From the NCBI GenBank assembly GCA_965202745.1, contig CBDBCB010000022.1, positions 124,001 to 188,000 on the forward strand: a stretch of 64,000 nt of DNA. The letters are read 5' to 3'. This document shows, piece after piece, positions 1 to 8,456 of this stretch (positions are counted from its first letter, which is position 1; each line of letters begins with the position of its first letter). This stretch comes from JACKII01 sp965202745. Lineage in GTDB: Bacteria > Pseudomonadota > Alphaproteobacteria > Bin95. The notes under the pieces were generated by a model that saw only the letters and a list, made by a program, of their open reading frames with translations, searched no databases and was not told where the DNA came from. Both the position numbers and the translations under genes were made by a program.

Positions 1-613
1 AGAGTTCGCCTGGATTGATGCTGTGGGAACCGTCCGGATAGAAGGTGGCCCTCTTGAAAATTGGGGTCAGTTGCGGCTCCAACTGGTGCAATTCCTCCGG
101 CGTCAGCACCTCGACCCGGTGGCCGTGCGACTGCGAGAGTTCGCGCACGACGGCATCGCCCTGAAAGCCCTGCTCCGTCTCATAGACCGAGAGCGAGCCT
201 GCCCGCTTGATCAGGTCATCGGCGCCAGCCTCGCCGGTCAGTTCCAAAAAGGCCTCCCGTACGGGATGGTGCAGGTCGGCCAGCGCCTTTGCCTGGCTCT
301 CGTAATTCTTGGCGGCGGCCATGAACTTCATCAGCCACGGCGCAGCCTTGGGCGCATAGCCGATGCGCACGGCGAGCGGCCCCAGCGGATCGAGCAGCCA
401 ACGTGGCACCCGCTTCCAGATTCCCGGCAGCGCCATGGGCGTCACCGAATGGGCGGAAATCGCGCCCGCATTGCCAAAGCTGGTCATGGTGCCGGGGTCT
501 TCCGCATCGACCAGCGTCACCTGGTAGCCCGCGCGTTGCAGGAAAGCTGCCGTGCAGATGCCGACGATTCCGGCACCGATCACGGCGACGCTGGGTTGGG
601 TTGTATCCGGCAT
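1..613 (-). CDS. FAD-dependent oxidoreductase, DadA-like (3' part outside window)
   Basis: The N-terminal 204 codons are visible and run off the left edge. The protein opens with an FAD-binding Rossmann motif (VAVIGAGIVG, about residues 9-18), followed by the acidic residue ending the second strand (TLVDAED) and the SFGNAGAIS segment typical of the D-amino-acid dehydrogenase small-subunit/DAO family. These enzymes oxidise amines or amino acids with FAD and pass electrons to the respiratory chain. The ATG at 613 is preceded by an AAGG-like ribosome site about 10 bases upstream. The gene diverges from the cyclase at 713, so the 99-bp gap probably holds both promoters. The exact substrate cannot be told from this part. 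Family assignment is firm; calling it dadA would be a guess. Confidence 0.8.
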   Translation of the reverse strand, partial: MPDTTQPSVAVIGAGIVGICTAAFLQRAGYQVTLVDAEDPGTMTSFGNAGAISAHSVTPMALPGIWKRVPRWLLDPLGPLAVRIGYAPKAAPWLMKFMAAAKNYESQAKALADLHHPVREAFLELTGEAGADDLIKRAGSLSVYETEQGFQGDAVVRELSQSHGHRVEVLTPEELHQLEPQLTPIFKRATFYPDGSHSINPGEL

Positions 614-712
614 TGTCTCGACACCTTTGAGAGAAACCATTGAAACGCACCATGCCACGGGTGAGACTGCGCCTAAACTAGAAATCGCCCCAACCTCAGA
701 TAGGACGCTCGT

Positions 713-1372
713 ATGGCCCGCCAATTGATCGATATTTCCATCCCTCTGACCAACGACATTGTCTGCGACCCGCCGCATATGAAGCCGCAGATCGAGTATT
801 TCGACCATCACCAGACCGCCGGACAGATGGCGGAGTATATGGGTGTGTCGGTCGACGACCTGCCTGAAGGCGAGTATGCGGCGGTCGAGAAAGTCACGCT
901 GTCGAGCCACAACGGAACCCATCTGGACGCGCCCTACCACTATTTCAGCCTCATGAACGAGAGCACGGTGTCGGGCGGCGAGCCCTCTGCCCGGATCGAT
1001 GAGATTCCGCTTGAGTGGTGCTTCAGCCGTGGCGTGAAGCTGGATTTCCGGCACTTCGCCGACGGCTATGTCGCGACGCCGGAGGATGTGCAGGCGGAGC
1101 TAAAGCGCATCGGCCACACGCTCCAGCCGCTGGATATCGTTCTGGTCAACACCAGCGCGGGCGCTCATTTCGGCGAGGATGACTTTATCGACCGCGGCTG
1201 CGGTGTCGGCTACGACGCGACCTGCTGGCTGCTGGACCAGGGCGTGCGCGTGACCGGCACCGATGGTTGGAGTTGGGACGCGCCCTTCTCTCACACGCGG
1301 GAGAAGATCAAGGCGGGCGGCTCGCCAAAGCTGATTTGGGAGGACCACCGCGCCGGGCGGCATAAGGTGTAA
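713..1372 (+). CDS. Cyclase/kynurenine-formamidase-like hydrolase, C-terminus cut off by an IS
   Basis: This is a metal-dependent hydrolase of the cyclase family (PF04199). The metal-binding signature HNGTHLDAPYH lies near residues 65-75. Relatives hydrolyse formamides, isatin or similar cyclic amides. The 219-residue reading frame ends at a TAA that lies inside the terminal repeat of the insertion sequence starting at 1367, so the last codon and the stop are IS-derived. Native coding ends with the AAG at 1364-1366. The missing 44 residues are found in frame beyond the IS at 2555-2689. The intact protein would be 262 residues, normal for the family. The truncated product lacks the C-terminal strand and is probably non-functional. 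Confidence 0.82.
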   Translation: MARQLIDISIPLTNDIVCDPPHMKPQIEYFDHHQTAGQMAEYMGVSVDDLPEGEYAAVEKVTLSSHNGTHLDAPYHYFSLMNESTVSGGEPSARIDEIPLEWCFSRGVKLDFRHFADGYVATPEDVQAELKRIGHTLQPLDIVLVNTSAGAHFGEDDFIDRGCGVGYDATCWLLDQGVRVTGTDGWSWDAPFSHTREKIKAGGSPKLIWEDHRAGRHKV

Positions 1373-2549
1373 AACTTCAGACTTGATCTGACGGACAACT
1401 CAGCTTGCGTTGCTGAGAATGGGTTGTGCATTGTCCGATTGGTCGAGCGCCCGGATCGTCTTGTCTACAGCGATGGGTAACGTTTCGCGGAAGGTCTGCA
1501 TAGGTGTTTTACCATAGCAGTGCCGCCCGGAAGGAGGCCGCTGTTCGTTGTACTTGGCGAGCCACGCGTCCAGATCAACCTGTAGTTCCTCAACAGAACG
1601 ATACAGCTTCTTGCGGAACGCGATGTCGTAGAACTCATCCTTGATGGTTCGGTGGAACCGCTCACAGATGCCATTCGTTTGCGGGGAATTGGCCTTGGTG
1701 CGGGTGTGGTCTATGTCCTCGATCGCCCAATAGAGCTGGTAGGCGTGGTTCTCGACCTTGCCGCAATATTCCGTGCCTCGGTCCGTCAGCACGCGCAGCA
1801 GGCTGATCTTGTGTGCGGCAAAGATAAGGGATCACGCGGTCGTTGAGTAGATCAGCGGCGGTGATGGCGGTCTTTTCGGTATAGAGTTTGCAAACCGCCA
1901 CGCGGGCATATGTGTCGACAAACGTCTGTTGATCTATCCGCCCCACACCCTTCATTGTGCCTCCATAATAGGTGTCCTGACTGCCCAGATAGCCAGGGTG
2001 GTGGCGCGCGATTTCGCCGTGCGCCTCTTTCCTGGCCTTGGCTTTTTCCAGGGCGGCCATCTGGTCCTCGGTCAGCAGGATGCCGTCCAGCGCGGCGCGG
2101 GCTTCCAAGGCCTTGAGCCGCTTCTTCATGGTTTCCAGATCATTGCGCCGCCAGATCGACCGCAGGCCTGACGACGACACCATGATCCCTTTCTTTTGCC
2201 GCTCCCACGACGCCCGTTTCTGCCCCAGAGCCGGGTTGTCTATGGCCAATTCAATCACCGCCTTTTCGACAGGCTCTGGCACACGGTTCTTCATCACAGG
2301 CTTGCGGCGGCGGAGATCCATCAGGGCCTCTTCGCCGCCTTGGTCGTAAAGTTCTTTGAACCGATAAAAGCTGTCCCGCGAATATCCCATCACTTTGCAG
2401 GCCTGACTGACACTGCCGAGCTGTTTGGCCAGCTCCAGCAGTCCCAGCTTTGGTTTGATGATCTTCTCTTGAGTGCTTGTCATTGATCGACACTCCTTGA
2501 TTAAGCTCCATAAGAGTAGAAATGTCAGATCAAGTCGTGTGTTTTACAC
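1367..2549 (-). mobile_element. IS481-family insertion sequence, complete, with 5-bp target duplication
   Basis: The element is 1183 bp long. Its ends are imperfect inverted repeats of 26 bp (1367-1392 and 2524-2549, 22 of 26 matching, sharing GTGTAAAAC and GACTTGATCTGAC). It is flanked by direct repeats ATAAG at 1362-1366 and 2550-2554. Removing the IS and one ATAAG restores the cyclase frame exactly, which confirms both ends. It carries one frameshifted transposase on the minus strand. This element is distinct from the other IS481-type copies at 12634 and 28306. Confidence 0.9.
1400..2483 (-). pseudogene. IS481-family transposase, frameshifted
   Basis: The N-terminal part (2483 down to about 1830) has helix-turn-helix segments (SVSQACKVMGYSRDSFYRF) and the start of the DDE domain. 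The rest (1792-1400) continues in another frame with TDRGTEYCG and SPQTNGICERFHRTIKDEF, the second Asp and the Glu regions of the integrase-type catalytic core. Homologues read through as ...VIP-LF-AAHKISLLRVLTDRGTEYCG; here one extra base near 1822-1830 shifts the frame. No programmed slippery site is obvious at that point, so the copy is probably inactive unless supplied in trans. The start at 2483 follows a weak GGAG-like site. Confidence 0.85.
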
Positions 2550-2554
2550 ATAAG

Positions 2555-2689
2555 GGCTATAGCTATATCGAGAAGCTTTGGCGGTTGGACCGCCTGCCGA
2601 GCACCGGTTTCCAGGTGATTTGCTTCCCGGTGAAGATCCAGGCGGCCTCCGCCGGGTGGACCAGGGCGGTGGCGGTGATCGATAGCTAG
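2555..2689 (+). pseudogene. Detached C-terminus of the cyclase gene
   Basis: Read in frame from the right-hand ATAAG duplication, this stretch encodes GYSYIEKLWRLDRLPSTGF followed by VICFPVKIQAASAGWTRAVA and a TAG stop at 2687-2689. The block IEKL...LP.TGF..ICFPVKI...SAGWTRAVA is the usual end of cyclase-family hydrolases. It lacks its own start and ribosome site, so it is a fragment of the gene beginning at 713. Confidence 0.88.
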
Positions 2690-2750
2690 CTCCGCTCGCC
2701 TCTTTCGTTTCTCCTCGCGTTTCGAAGGGCCATCTCCGCATCGGTCCCGG

Positions 2751-2793
2751 TCCTTCGATACGCCGCGTTGCGGCTACTCAAGGTGAGACCCTA
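2751..2793. repeat. Short palindromic intergenic repeat (REP-like)
   Basis: The stretch GTCCTTCGATACGCCGC...GCGGCTACTCAAGGTGAGACC resembles a palindromic intergenic repeat common in many alphaproteobacterial genomes (form CCTTCGAnACGCCGC...GCGGCnnCTCAGG). It lies in the gap between the broken cyclase and the HyuB-like gene. I see a single copy of this type in the window, so the assignment rests on recalled similarity only. Confidence 0.35.
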
Positions 2794-2837
2794 TTATACC
2801 GGCAAAGCCCTGCCGCCTTTCCATCGGAGCCCACCCC

Positions 2838-4568
2838 ATGAACACACGCCCGAACCAGCCGCCCACGCTCGAAAACCTGGAGTGGCAGATCCAGTGGAAC
2901 CGCCTGCTGGCCGTGGTGGAGGAGCAGGCGCAGACGCTGATCCGCACCGCCTTTTCCACCAGCGCCAGGGAAGCGGGGGATATCTCCGCCGGCGTTTATG
3001 ACATCAAGGGCCGGATGCTGGCGCAAGCCGTGACCGGCACGCCGGGCCACGTCAACGCCATGGCCGCGAGCGTGCAACACTTCCTGAAGAAGTTTCCGGT
3101 GGAGACGATGGAGGACGGCGATGTCTTCTTTACCAACGACCCCTGGCTCGGCACCGGCCACCTGAACGACTTCACCGTCGTCACGCCCACATTCAAGAAT
3201 GGCAAGGTCGTAGGCCTGTTCGCCTGCACGACACACGTGGCGGATATCGGCGGCCGCGGCTTCGGGCCGGACGGACGGCAGATCTATGAGGAAGGCATCC
3301 GCCTGCCGATCATGCCGCTCGCCAAAAAGGGCGAGATGCTGCGGCACGTGCTCGACATCATCGCCGTCAACGTCCGCAACCCGGTGGAGGTGGAGGGCGA
3401 CCTGTATTCCCTCGTCGCCTGCAACAATGTTGGCTCGAAGCGGCTGCTGGAAATGATGGACGAGTTTGGCATGGCCACGGTCGATCCGCTGGCCGAGCAT
3501 ATTATCGAAGCCTCGGTCGCGGGCATGAAGGCTGAAATCGCTAAGCTGCCGAACGGCGTCTACAAGAACGCCATGCGCATCGACGGCTACGAAGCGCCCG
3601 TTGATCTGGTCGCCACCATGACGATTGAGGACGGGCGGATTTCAGCCGACTTCGACGGCACCTCGCCCGTCTCCGCCTATGGCATCAACGTGCCCATGAG
3701 CTACACGGACGCCTATGCCAGCTTCGGCGTGCGCTGCGTGATCGGCAACCGCGTGCCGAACAATGCAGGCAGCCTGGGGGCGGTAAAGATCACTGCACCG
3801 GAAGGCTGCATCCTGAATGCGCCGGAGCCCTGCGCCGTCACCGCCCGCCACGTCATCGGGCAGATGCTGCCGGACGTGATGCTCGGCTGTCTGAATCAGG
3901 TGATTCCAGACCAAGTGCCAGCAGAGGGAACGTCCTGCCTGTGGAACCCGGTGCTGATGGGCGGGCATGGCGTTGTGGATGGGCCGGACCAGCGCGGACG
4001 GGCCTTCGCCATGAACACTTTCCACACCGGTGGCACCGGCGCCAGACCTGCCAAGGACGGCCTGAACGCTACCGCGTTCCCCTCCGGCGTCCGCAACACG
4101 CCGGTGGAGATCAACGAGACCATCGCACCGCTTGTGTTCTGGAAAAAGGAATACCGGCCCGATTCGGGAGGGTCCGGCGAGTTCCGCGGCGGCACCGGCC
4201 AGATCATGGAAGTCGGTCACGCCGAAGACGCACCGTTTGCTATTTCCAGCATGTTCGACCGCATCGACCATCCGCCCAGGGGCCGCAATGGCGGCAATGG
4301 CGGCGCTAAGGGAATCATTAGTGTCAAAGACAAGCAGATTTTGAAAGGTAAAGGCCGTCAGACGATACCGGCCGGCGAACGGCTGTTGCTGGAAATGCCC
4401 GGCGGTGGCGGCCATGGCAATCCGAAGCAACGGCCGGCTGACCTGGTCGCCAATGACGTCCGAAACGGCATGATCAGCCCAAAAGTCGCCTTGGCGGCTT
4501 ATGGCGTTGCGGTTGACGCTGACGGCGGCGTGGACGAAGCGGCAACCAAAATCGCCAGAGGCCAATAA
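2838..4568 (+). CDS. Hydantoinase B/oxoprolinase family protein (HyuB-like)
   Basis: This 576-residue protein belongs to the HydB/oxoprolinase family (PF02538), the partner of HyuA in ATP-dependent N-methylhydantoinase, 5-oxoprolinase and acetophenone/acetone carboxylase complexes. Family blocks include EEQAQTLIRTAFSTSAREAGD near residue 30, TNDPWLGTGHLNDF near 98, PAEGTSCLWNPVLMGG near 355 and the glycine-rich tail EMPGGGGHGNPKQR near 520. Length and ends are normal. No hyuA gene lies beside it here, unlike the second, broken copy at 48587-52370, to which it is clearly homologous. It stands downstream of the broken cyclase gene on the same strand. The substrate is unknown; a cyclic amide is plausible from the neighbouring cyclase-type hydrolase. 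Confidence 0.85.
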   Translation: MNTRPNQPPTLENLEWQIQWNRLLAVVEEQAQTLIRTAFSTSAREAGDISAGVYDIKGRMLAQAVTGTPGHVNAMAASVQHFLKKFPVETMEDGDVFFTNDPWLGTGHLNDFTVVTPTFKNGKVVGLFACTTHVADIGGRGFGPDGRQIYEEGIRLPIMPLAKKGEMLRHVLDIIAVNVRNPVEVEGDLYSLVACNNVGSKRLLEMMDEFGMATVDPLAEHIIEASVAGMKAEIAKLPNGVYKNAMRIDGYEAPVDLVATMTIEDGRISADFDGTSPVSAYGINVPMSYTDAYASFGVRCVIGNRVPNNAGSLGAVKITAPEGCILNAPEPCAVTARHVIGQMLPDVMLGCLNQVIPDQVPAEGTSCLWNPVLMGGHGVVDGPDQRGRAFAMNTFHTGGTGARPAKDGLNATAFPSGVRNTPVEINETIAPLVFWKKEYRPDSGGSGEFRGGTGQIMEVGHAEDAPFAISSMFDRIDHPPRGRNGGNGGAKGIISVKDKQILKGKGRQTIPAGERLLLEMPGGGGHGNPKQRPADLVANDVRNGMISPKVALAAYGVAVDADGGVDEAATKIARGQ

Positions 4569-4586
4569 AATCCGGCGTGTGCCGTC

Positions 4587-5039
4587 CTAAGCGCCAAAGC
4601 TCTTTTGCGGCACACCACGCGCCAACGAAACATGCGTATGCACACACTTCCAGGACTCGCCTACGGCGCTGCGGGTGAAAATGCCCGTGGTACGCCCCGG
4701 CCGATTGTATTCGCTGCCGTCTTCGTGAAACCCGGTTGAGGTCCAGAGCACAAGTCCGGCGGCCTGCAACCGGTCGGGAGAAACCGTAACCTGCAGACTG
4801 TCATCCGTACGGTGGCGAAAATCGCGGATGGTGCCCCAGATGCTGCGCCACTGCTTGGCTTCCAGATTGTCGAGCCCCTCGACATAGTCCATCCAGGTGC
4901 CGAAGCCGAGCGCCTCCGATCCGAACAGGTCGCGTGCTTCCGTAAACTCACGGGCCGCCACGTGGGCGCCCCAGGTATCGAACCAGGTTTTAATTGCAGC
5001 GTGGTCTTCCGCTCTTGCCGTCGCCCAGGCGTTCGTCAT
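4587..5039 (-). CDS. SnoaL/NTF2-like fold protein
   Basis: The 150-residue product has the NTF2-like pattern: an N-terminal helix (AAIKTWFDTWGAHVAAREF), a central region with GFGTWMDYVEGLD, and C-terminal strands ending VGESWKCVHTHVSLARG. This matches nuclear-transport-factor-2/DUF4440-type proteins of ketosteroid-isomerase fold, where a late W(K/R)..H.H.S block is common. Members are small enzymes or ligand-binding proteins of varied function. It ends 18 bp beyond the HyuB-like stop, converging with it, and is transcribed toward it. It lies just downstream of the HIT gene on the same strand and may be the last gene of the his transcription unit. No specific function can be assigned. Confidence 0.7.
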   Translation of the reverse strand: MTNAWATARAEDHAAIKTWFDTWGAHVAAREFTEARDLFGSEALGFGTWMDYVEGLDNLEAKQWRSIWGTIRDFRHRTDDSLQVTVSPDRLQAAGLVLWTSTGFHEDGSEYNRPGRTTGIFTRSAVGESWKCVHTHVSLARGVPQKSFGA

Positions 5040-5050
5040 GGATTTTCCTC

Positions 5051-5413
5051 CTATTGCCGGCGCAGCATCGGTCCCGCCGGAGCGCCACCCACTACATGCA
5101 CATGCAAGTGCGGAACTTCCTGGTGGCCGTCCTCACCATTGTTCTGGATCAGGCGGTAGCCGGTTTCGGCCACGCCTTCCTTGCGGGCGACCTCCCCAAC
5201 AGCGCGTACGAAATCCGTCACCTCCGCGTCGCTGGCGTTAGCGGCGAACTCATCCCAGGAGACATAGGCGTCCTTGGGTATCACCAATACGTGTGTTGGC
5301 CGGGCTGGGTTGATATCGCGGAACGCGAGCGAGTGCTCGGTCTCCAGCACGGTCTCGTTGGGGATTTCGCCGCGCAGAATCTTGGCAAAGATGTTGTTCG
5401 GATCGTAAGCCAC
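5051..5413 (-). CDS. HIT family nucleotide-binding protein
   Basis: The histidine-triad motif HLHVHVVGG is near the C-terminus, preceded by the usual NNGEDGHQEVPHLHVH context, and the N-terminal block IFAKILRGEIP is typical of HinT-like proteins. These hydrolyse nucleoside phosphoramidates and related adenylates. The frame stays open upstream into hisE, but the family start and a GGAG site point to a GTG at 5413 (spacing 6) or 5416; I chose 5413, giving about 120 residues. It lies 17 bp downstream of hisE. HIT genes often follow hisE in alphaproteobacterial his operons, so cotranscription is likely. Confidence 0.85.
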   Translation of the reverse strand: MAYDPNNIFAKILRGEIPNETVLETEHSLAFRDINPARPTHVLVIPKDAYVSWDEFAANASDAEVTDFVRAVGEVARKEGVAETGYRLIQNNGEDGHQEVPHLHVHVVGGAPAGPMLRRQ

Positions 5414-5430
5414 CACAATCTCCGGTCGTG

Positions 5431-5727
5431 TTAGTCTTTCGGTTTTGCCCTGGCAGCCAATTCGGCCCATATCTGGCCGGGTTCGACACCCTGGTCCGCC
5501 CACAACACGCACAAGTGATAGAGCAGGTCCGCGCTTTCGGAGGCCAGTAATTTCTTATCGCCGCGCATACCTTCGATCACCGTCTCCACCGCTTCTTCGC
5601 CGACTTTTTGGGCGATCTTGGCGGTGCCGCGGGAAAACAGCTTGGCAGTATAGGACGTGTTCGGGTCTGCATCTTTGCGGCTTTTAATTACCGCGAAGAG
5701 TTCGTCGAGAGTATGAGCGCCGCTCAT
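5431..5727 (-). CDS. hisE: Phosphoribosyl-ATP pyrophosphatase
   Basis: HisE carries out the second step of histidine synthesis, removing pyrophosphate from phosphoribosyl-ATP. The 98-residue protein has the MazG-like all-alpha signature KVGEEAVETVIEGMRGD followed by ESADLLYHLCVLWA, with the acidic metal-binding residues in both. Length is typical for the stand-alone enzyme. Its ATG overlaps the hisF stop by 4 bp (ATGA), indicating translational coupling. HisI is not in this window and is presumably elsewhere. Confidence 0.95.
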   Translation of the reverse strand: MSGAHTLDELFAVIKSRKDADPNTSYTAKLFSRGTAKIAQKVGEEAVETVIEGMRGDKKLLASESADLLYHLCVLWADQGVEPGQIWAELAARAKPKD

Positions 5728-6500
5728 TCCGCTGCCTCCAGATAGGTTGGCCGGACCGGCACACCCGCTTCGGCCATATGCCGTTTGGCCTCGGCAATAG
5801 AATAGGTGCCAAAGTGGAAAATAGAAGCCGCCAGCACCGCTGATGCACCGGCGTTCACGCCTTCGACCAGATGATCGAGCGTGCCGACGCCGCCGGAAGC
5901 GATAACCGGTACCTTGACCGCGCTGCTGATTGCACTGGTCAGCCCCAGGTCGAAACCCGATTTGGTGCCATCTTTATCCATACTGGTCAGCAGGATTTCG
6001 CCTGCACCAAGACTGACCATCCGCACTGCCCATCTCACCACATCGATGCCGGTAGGGTTGCGCCCCCCGTGGGTAAACACCTCCCATTTGCCCGGGCCGG
6101 TGCTCTTCGCGTCGATAGCAACCACGATGCATTGTGAGCCATAGGCTGTCGCCGCCTCGCCGACAAATGCCGGCCGAGAAACGGCGGTGGAATTGATCGA
6201 GACCTTGTCCGCCCCTGCCAGCAGCAGCTTGCGGATGTCGTCTACAGTGCGCACGCCGCCGCCTACCGTGACCGGCATGAAACAGTGGTCAGCGGTGCCC
6301 TTCACCACGTCATATATCGTGTCGCGATTCTCATGGCTGGCCGTAATGTCCAGGAATGTCAATTCGTCAGCGCCAGCCGCGTCGTAAACGCGTGCCTGCT
6401 CCACCGGGTCGCCGGCATCAATTAGGTCGACAAAGTTGACGCCTTTAACCACCCGTCCGGCATGTACGTCCAGGCAAGGAATAATGCGGATCTTGAGCAT
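5724..6500 (-). CDS. hisF: Imidazole glycerol phosphate synthase cyclase subunit
   Basis: HisF forms imidazole glycerol phosphate and AICAR from PRFAR using ammonia supplied by HisH. The 258-residue TIM barrel has the catalytic Asp in IIPCLDVHAGRVVKGVNF (about residue 11), the second acid in VVAIDAK (about 130), SMDKDGTKSGFD near 176 and the phosphate-binding PVIASGGVG near 200. All key residues are present. It lies 3 bp after hisA and overlaps hisE. The shared order hisH...hisA-hisF-hisE fits an alphaproteobacterial his operon. Confidence 0.97.
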   Translation of the reverse strand: MLKIRIIPCLDVHAGRVVKGVNFVDLIDAGDPVEQARVYDAAGADELTFLDITASHENRDTIYDVVKGTADHCFMPVTVGGGVRTVDDIRKLLLAGADKVSINSTAVSRPAFVGEAATAYGSQCIVVAIDAKSTGPGKWEVFTHGGRNPTGIDVVRWAVRMVSLGAGEILLTSMDKDGTKSGFDLGLTSAISSAVKVPVIASGGVGTLDHLVEGVNAGASAVLAASIFHFGTYSIAEAKRHMAEAGVPVRPTYLEAAE

Positions 6501-6503
6501 GGT

Positions 6504-7244
6504 TCAGACTGTTTTCCGTGCCGAGCGAAGCAATGCCAATGCCTCTCGTGGTTCAATCCGGCCATCGTATAGCGCTCTGCCGGAAATTGCGCCCTCAATC
6601 CCGGCACTTTCGTCTTCTAACAATGATTTGAGATCGGCGATCGAAGCTATACCGCCGGAGGCAATGATCGGCGTGTTCAATGCCCATGCCAAATCTACGG
6701 TTGCGTCGAGGTTTACACCGGCGAGCGCGCCATCACGGTCAATATCAGTGAAGACAATAGCTGCAACACCGGCGCGTTCCATCTCCAAAGCTAAGTCCAA
6801 CGCCTTCACTTCTGTCGTTTCCAGCCAGCCATGGCTGGCAACCTTTCCTTCCCGGGCATCGATGGAAACCACGATCTGCCCCGGAAACTCCCGGCATGCA
6901 GCATGCACCAGCTCCGGGTTTTCCAACGCCGCAGTGCCCAAAATGACTCGGCATACCCCACGCCCGAGCCAATACTTAACGGTCTCCATATCGCGGATGC
7001 CGCCACCCAATTGCACGGGTATCGATACGGCATTTAGGATAGCATCAACGGCGGCACTGTTGACAGGCTCGCCTTCGACGGCACCATTCAAGTCTACAAG
7101 ATGCAGCCATTCAAAGCCTTGCGAGACGAAGGCCCGCGCCTGCGCTGACGGGTCGTCGTTAAAGACTGTTGCTTTGCCCATGTCGCCGCGAAGCAGCCGG
7201 ACGCATTGACCGTCTTTGAGGTCGATAGCTGGAAATAGAAGCAT
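6504..7244 (-). CDS. hisA: ProFAR isomerase
   Basis: HisA isomerises ProFAR to PRFAR, the step before HisHF. The 246-residue barrel has FPAIDLKDGQCVRLLRGD at the N-terminus with the catalytic Asp8, QLGGGIRD in the first phosphate site, VFTDIDRDGALAGVN with the second catalytic Asp and IIASGGIAS at the second phosphate site. Length and motifs are complete. The ATG overlaps the GNAT stop by one base (TAATG), so translation of hisA is probably coupled to the acetyltransferase gene upstream. Confidence 0.97.
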   Translation of the reverse strand: MLLFPAIDLKDGQCVRLLRGDMGKATVFNDDPSAQARAFVSQGFEWLHLVDLNGAVEGEPVNSAAVDAILNAVSIPVQLGGGIRDMETVKYWLGRGVCRVILGTAALENPELVHAACREFPGQIVVSIDAREGKVASHGWLETTEVKALDLALEMERAGVAAIVFTDIDRDGALAGVNLDATVDLAWALNTPIIASGGIASIADLKSLLEDESAGIEGAISGRALYDGRIEPREALALLRSARKTV

Positions 7245-7807
7245 TAGCGTTTCGGTTGATCTGTCTGGCGAAGGTTTTTGAAGTAGAAATGGCCCTCTAC
7301 AAATTGGCCTTTTACAAAGGCATAAGCTGGGTGACTACCCCATCGCACGTAGCCTAGATTCTCATAGAGTTGAATAGCAGCAGCTTGCGTTGCACGAACG
7401 TCCAAGTTCAAGATTTGATATCGTAAGGTGCGCGCGCGCGCTTCCAACGCCAGCATCAAGTGCCTAGCCAGGCCATGACCGCGTGCCCATGGGGCAATGA
7501 ACGAACTTTGGATATGAACCGCATGTTTCTGCGCTTCACTATTGCGCGACGGCTGTGCCAATTGGCCAGAGCCGCAGATCTGTCCGTCAAGCCGGGTCAC
7601 AAAAAGCTCCCGCTCCGGCACAACCAGAACACCGCGCCAATACGCTTCCAAGGTCTCACGCGGCGGCGGGGCGACCCAGCCGAAGCCGCCGCCATCAATC
7701 ACCGCCATATCGGTCGCCTCGCACAGATCATGCAAATCTGACGCGTTCAGGCTCGACACGAGTTCAACGCTCAATACCGGAGCAACAACGTGCTCTTTTT
7801 CGGCCAT
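7244..7807 (-). CDS. GNAT family N-acetyltransferase inside the his operon
   Basis: The 187-residue protein has a GNAT acetyl-CoA fold. The pyrophosphate-binding region corresponds to IAPWARGHGLARHLMLALE (about residues 105-123), with the later QLYENLGYVRWG block usual at the end of the domain. It is placed between hisH (4 bp upstream) and hisA (1-bp overlap), so it is cotranscribed with histidine genes. Similar proteins are known in some alphaproteobacterial his clusters. The substrate is unknown; location alone does not prove a role in histidine synthesis. Confidence 0.85.
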   Translation of the reverse strand: MAEKEHVVAPVLSVELVSSLNASDLHDLCEATDMAVIDGGGFGWVAPPPRETLEAYWRGVLVVPERELFVTRLDGQICGSGQLAQPSRNSEAQKHAVHIQSSFIAPWARGHGLARHLMLALEARARTLRYQILNLDVRATQAAAIQLYENLGYVRWGSHPAYAFVKGQFVEGHFYFKNLRQTDQPKR

Positions 7808-7811
7808 TGCT

Positions 7812-8456
7812 TTACGGACTCCATCGTAAGAATTGCGTCAACAAAGCTAATCCAACCGCCTGGCTCTTCTCAGGATGGAACTGTGTAGCGATGATATTAT
7901 CTCGGCCCACAGCAGCTGTTACTTCGCCACCATAGGTAGTCACCGCCAAACGATCCTCAGCCCGTTCGCAAACCATGTGGTAGGAATGCGTGAAATAGAC
8001 ATGGGGGTCATGCGCCAGATTTGCCAGAACAGGATGGGCCGGCTCGCGGATCTTCAACGAATTCCATCCCATATGCGGCACCTTCAGCGCCGGATCAGCA
8101 GGCCGAAGTGCCATAACCCTGCCTGGTATCCATCCGAGGCCTGCATATTCACCGTGTTCTTCACCTACATCGGCCAACAATTGCATGCCAACACAAATCC
8201 CAAAAAAGGGCCGCGCTTTGTGGCGCACTGCCTCTTCCAAGGATTCCATCAATCCTTCAGTCCGCGTCAGGCCATTCAAACAGCTGGCAAATGCACCCTG
8301 CCCTGGTAACAGCAAGCGATCTACCACAAGAACGGATTCGGGCCGGTGAGCAATCTCTACTGTGGCTCTAATTCCAGCATCGGCAGCAACGCGCTCCAAT
8401 GCCCGGCAGACCGAGCGGAGATTGCCAGAACCACAATCGACAACGGCTATTCTCAC
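7812..8456 (-). CDS. hisH: Imidazole glycerol phosphate synthase glutaminase subunit
   Basis: HisH is the class-I glutamine amidotransferase that feeds ammonia to HisF. The catalytic Cys is in FFGICVGMQLLADVGEE and the His/Glu pair in TQFHPEKSQ. An open frame continues upstream to 8498, but the family N-terminus IAVVDCGSGNLRSV is reached from a GTG at 8456, which overlaps the stop of the DUF2628 gene (GTGA). That start gives 214 residues, normal for HisH. It overlaps DUF2628 and precedes the GNAT gene by 4 bp. Confidence 0.95.
   Translation of the reverse strand: MRIAVVDCGSGNLRSVCRALERVAADAGIRATVEIAHRPESVLVVDRLLLPGQGAFASCLNGLTRTEGLMESLEEAVRHKARPFFGICVGMQLLADVGEEHGEYAGLGWIPGRVMALRPADPALKVPHMGWNSLKIREPAHPVLANLAHDPHVYFTHSYHMVCERAEDRLAVTTYGGEVTAAVGRDNIIATQFHPEKSQAVGLALLTQFLRWSP

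Noticed and set aside
23..643. Long + strand ORF opposite the FAD oxidoreductase
   Set aside because: It is the antisense shadow of a GC-rich gene; the minus strand holds a clear FAD motif and the + product matches nothing.
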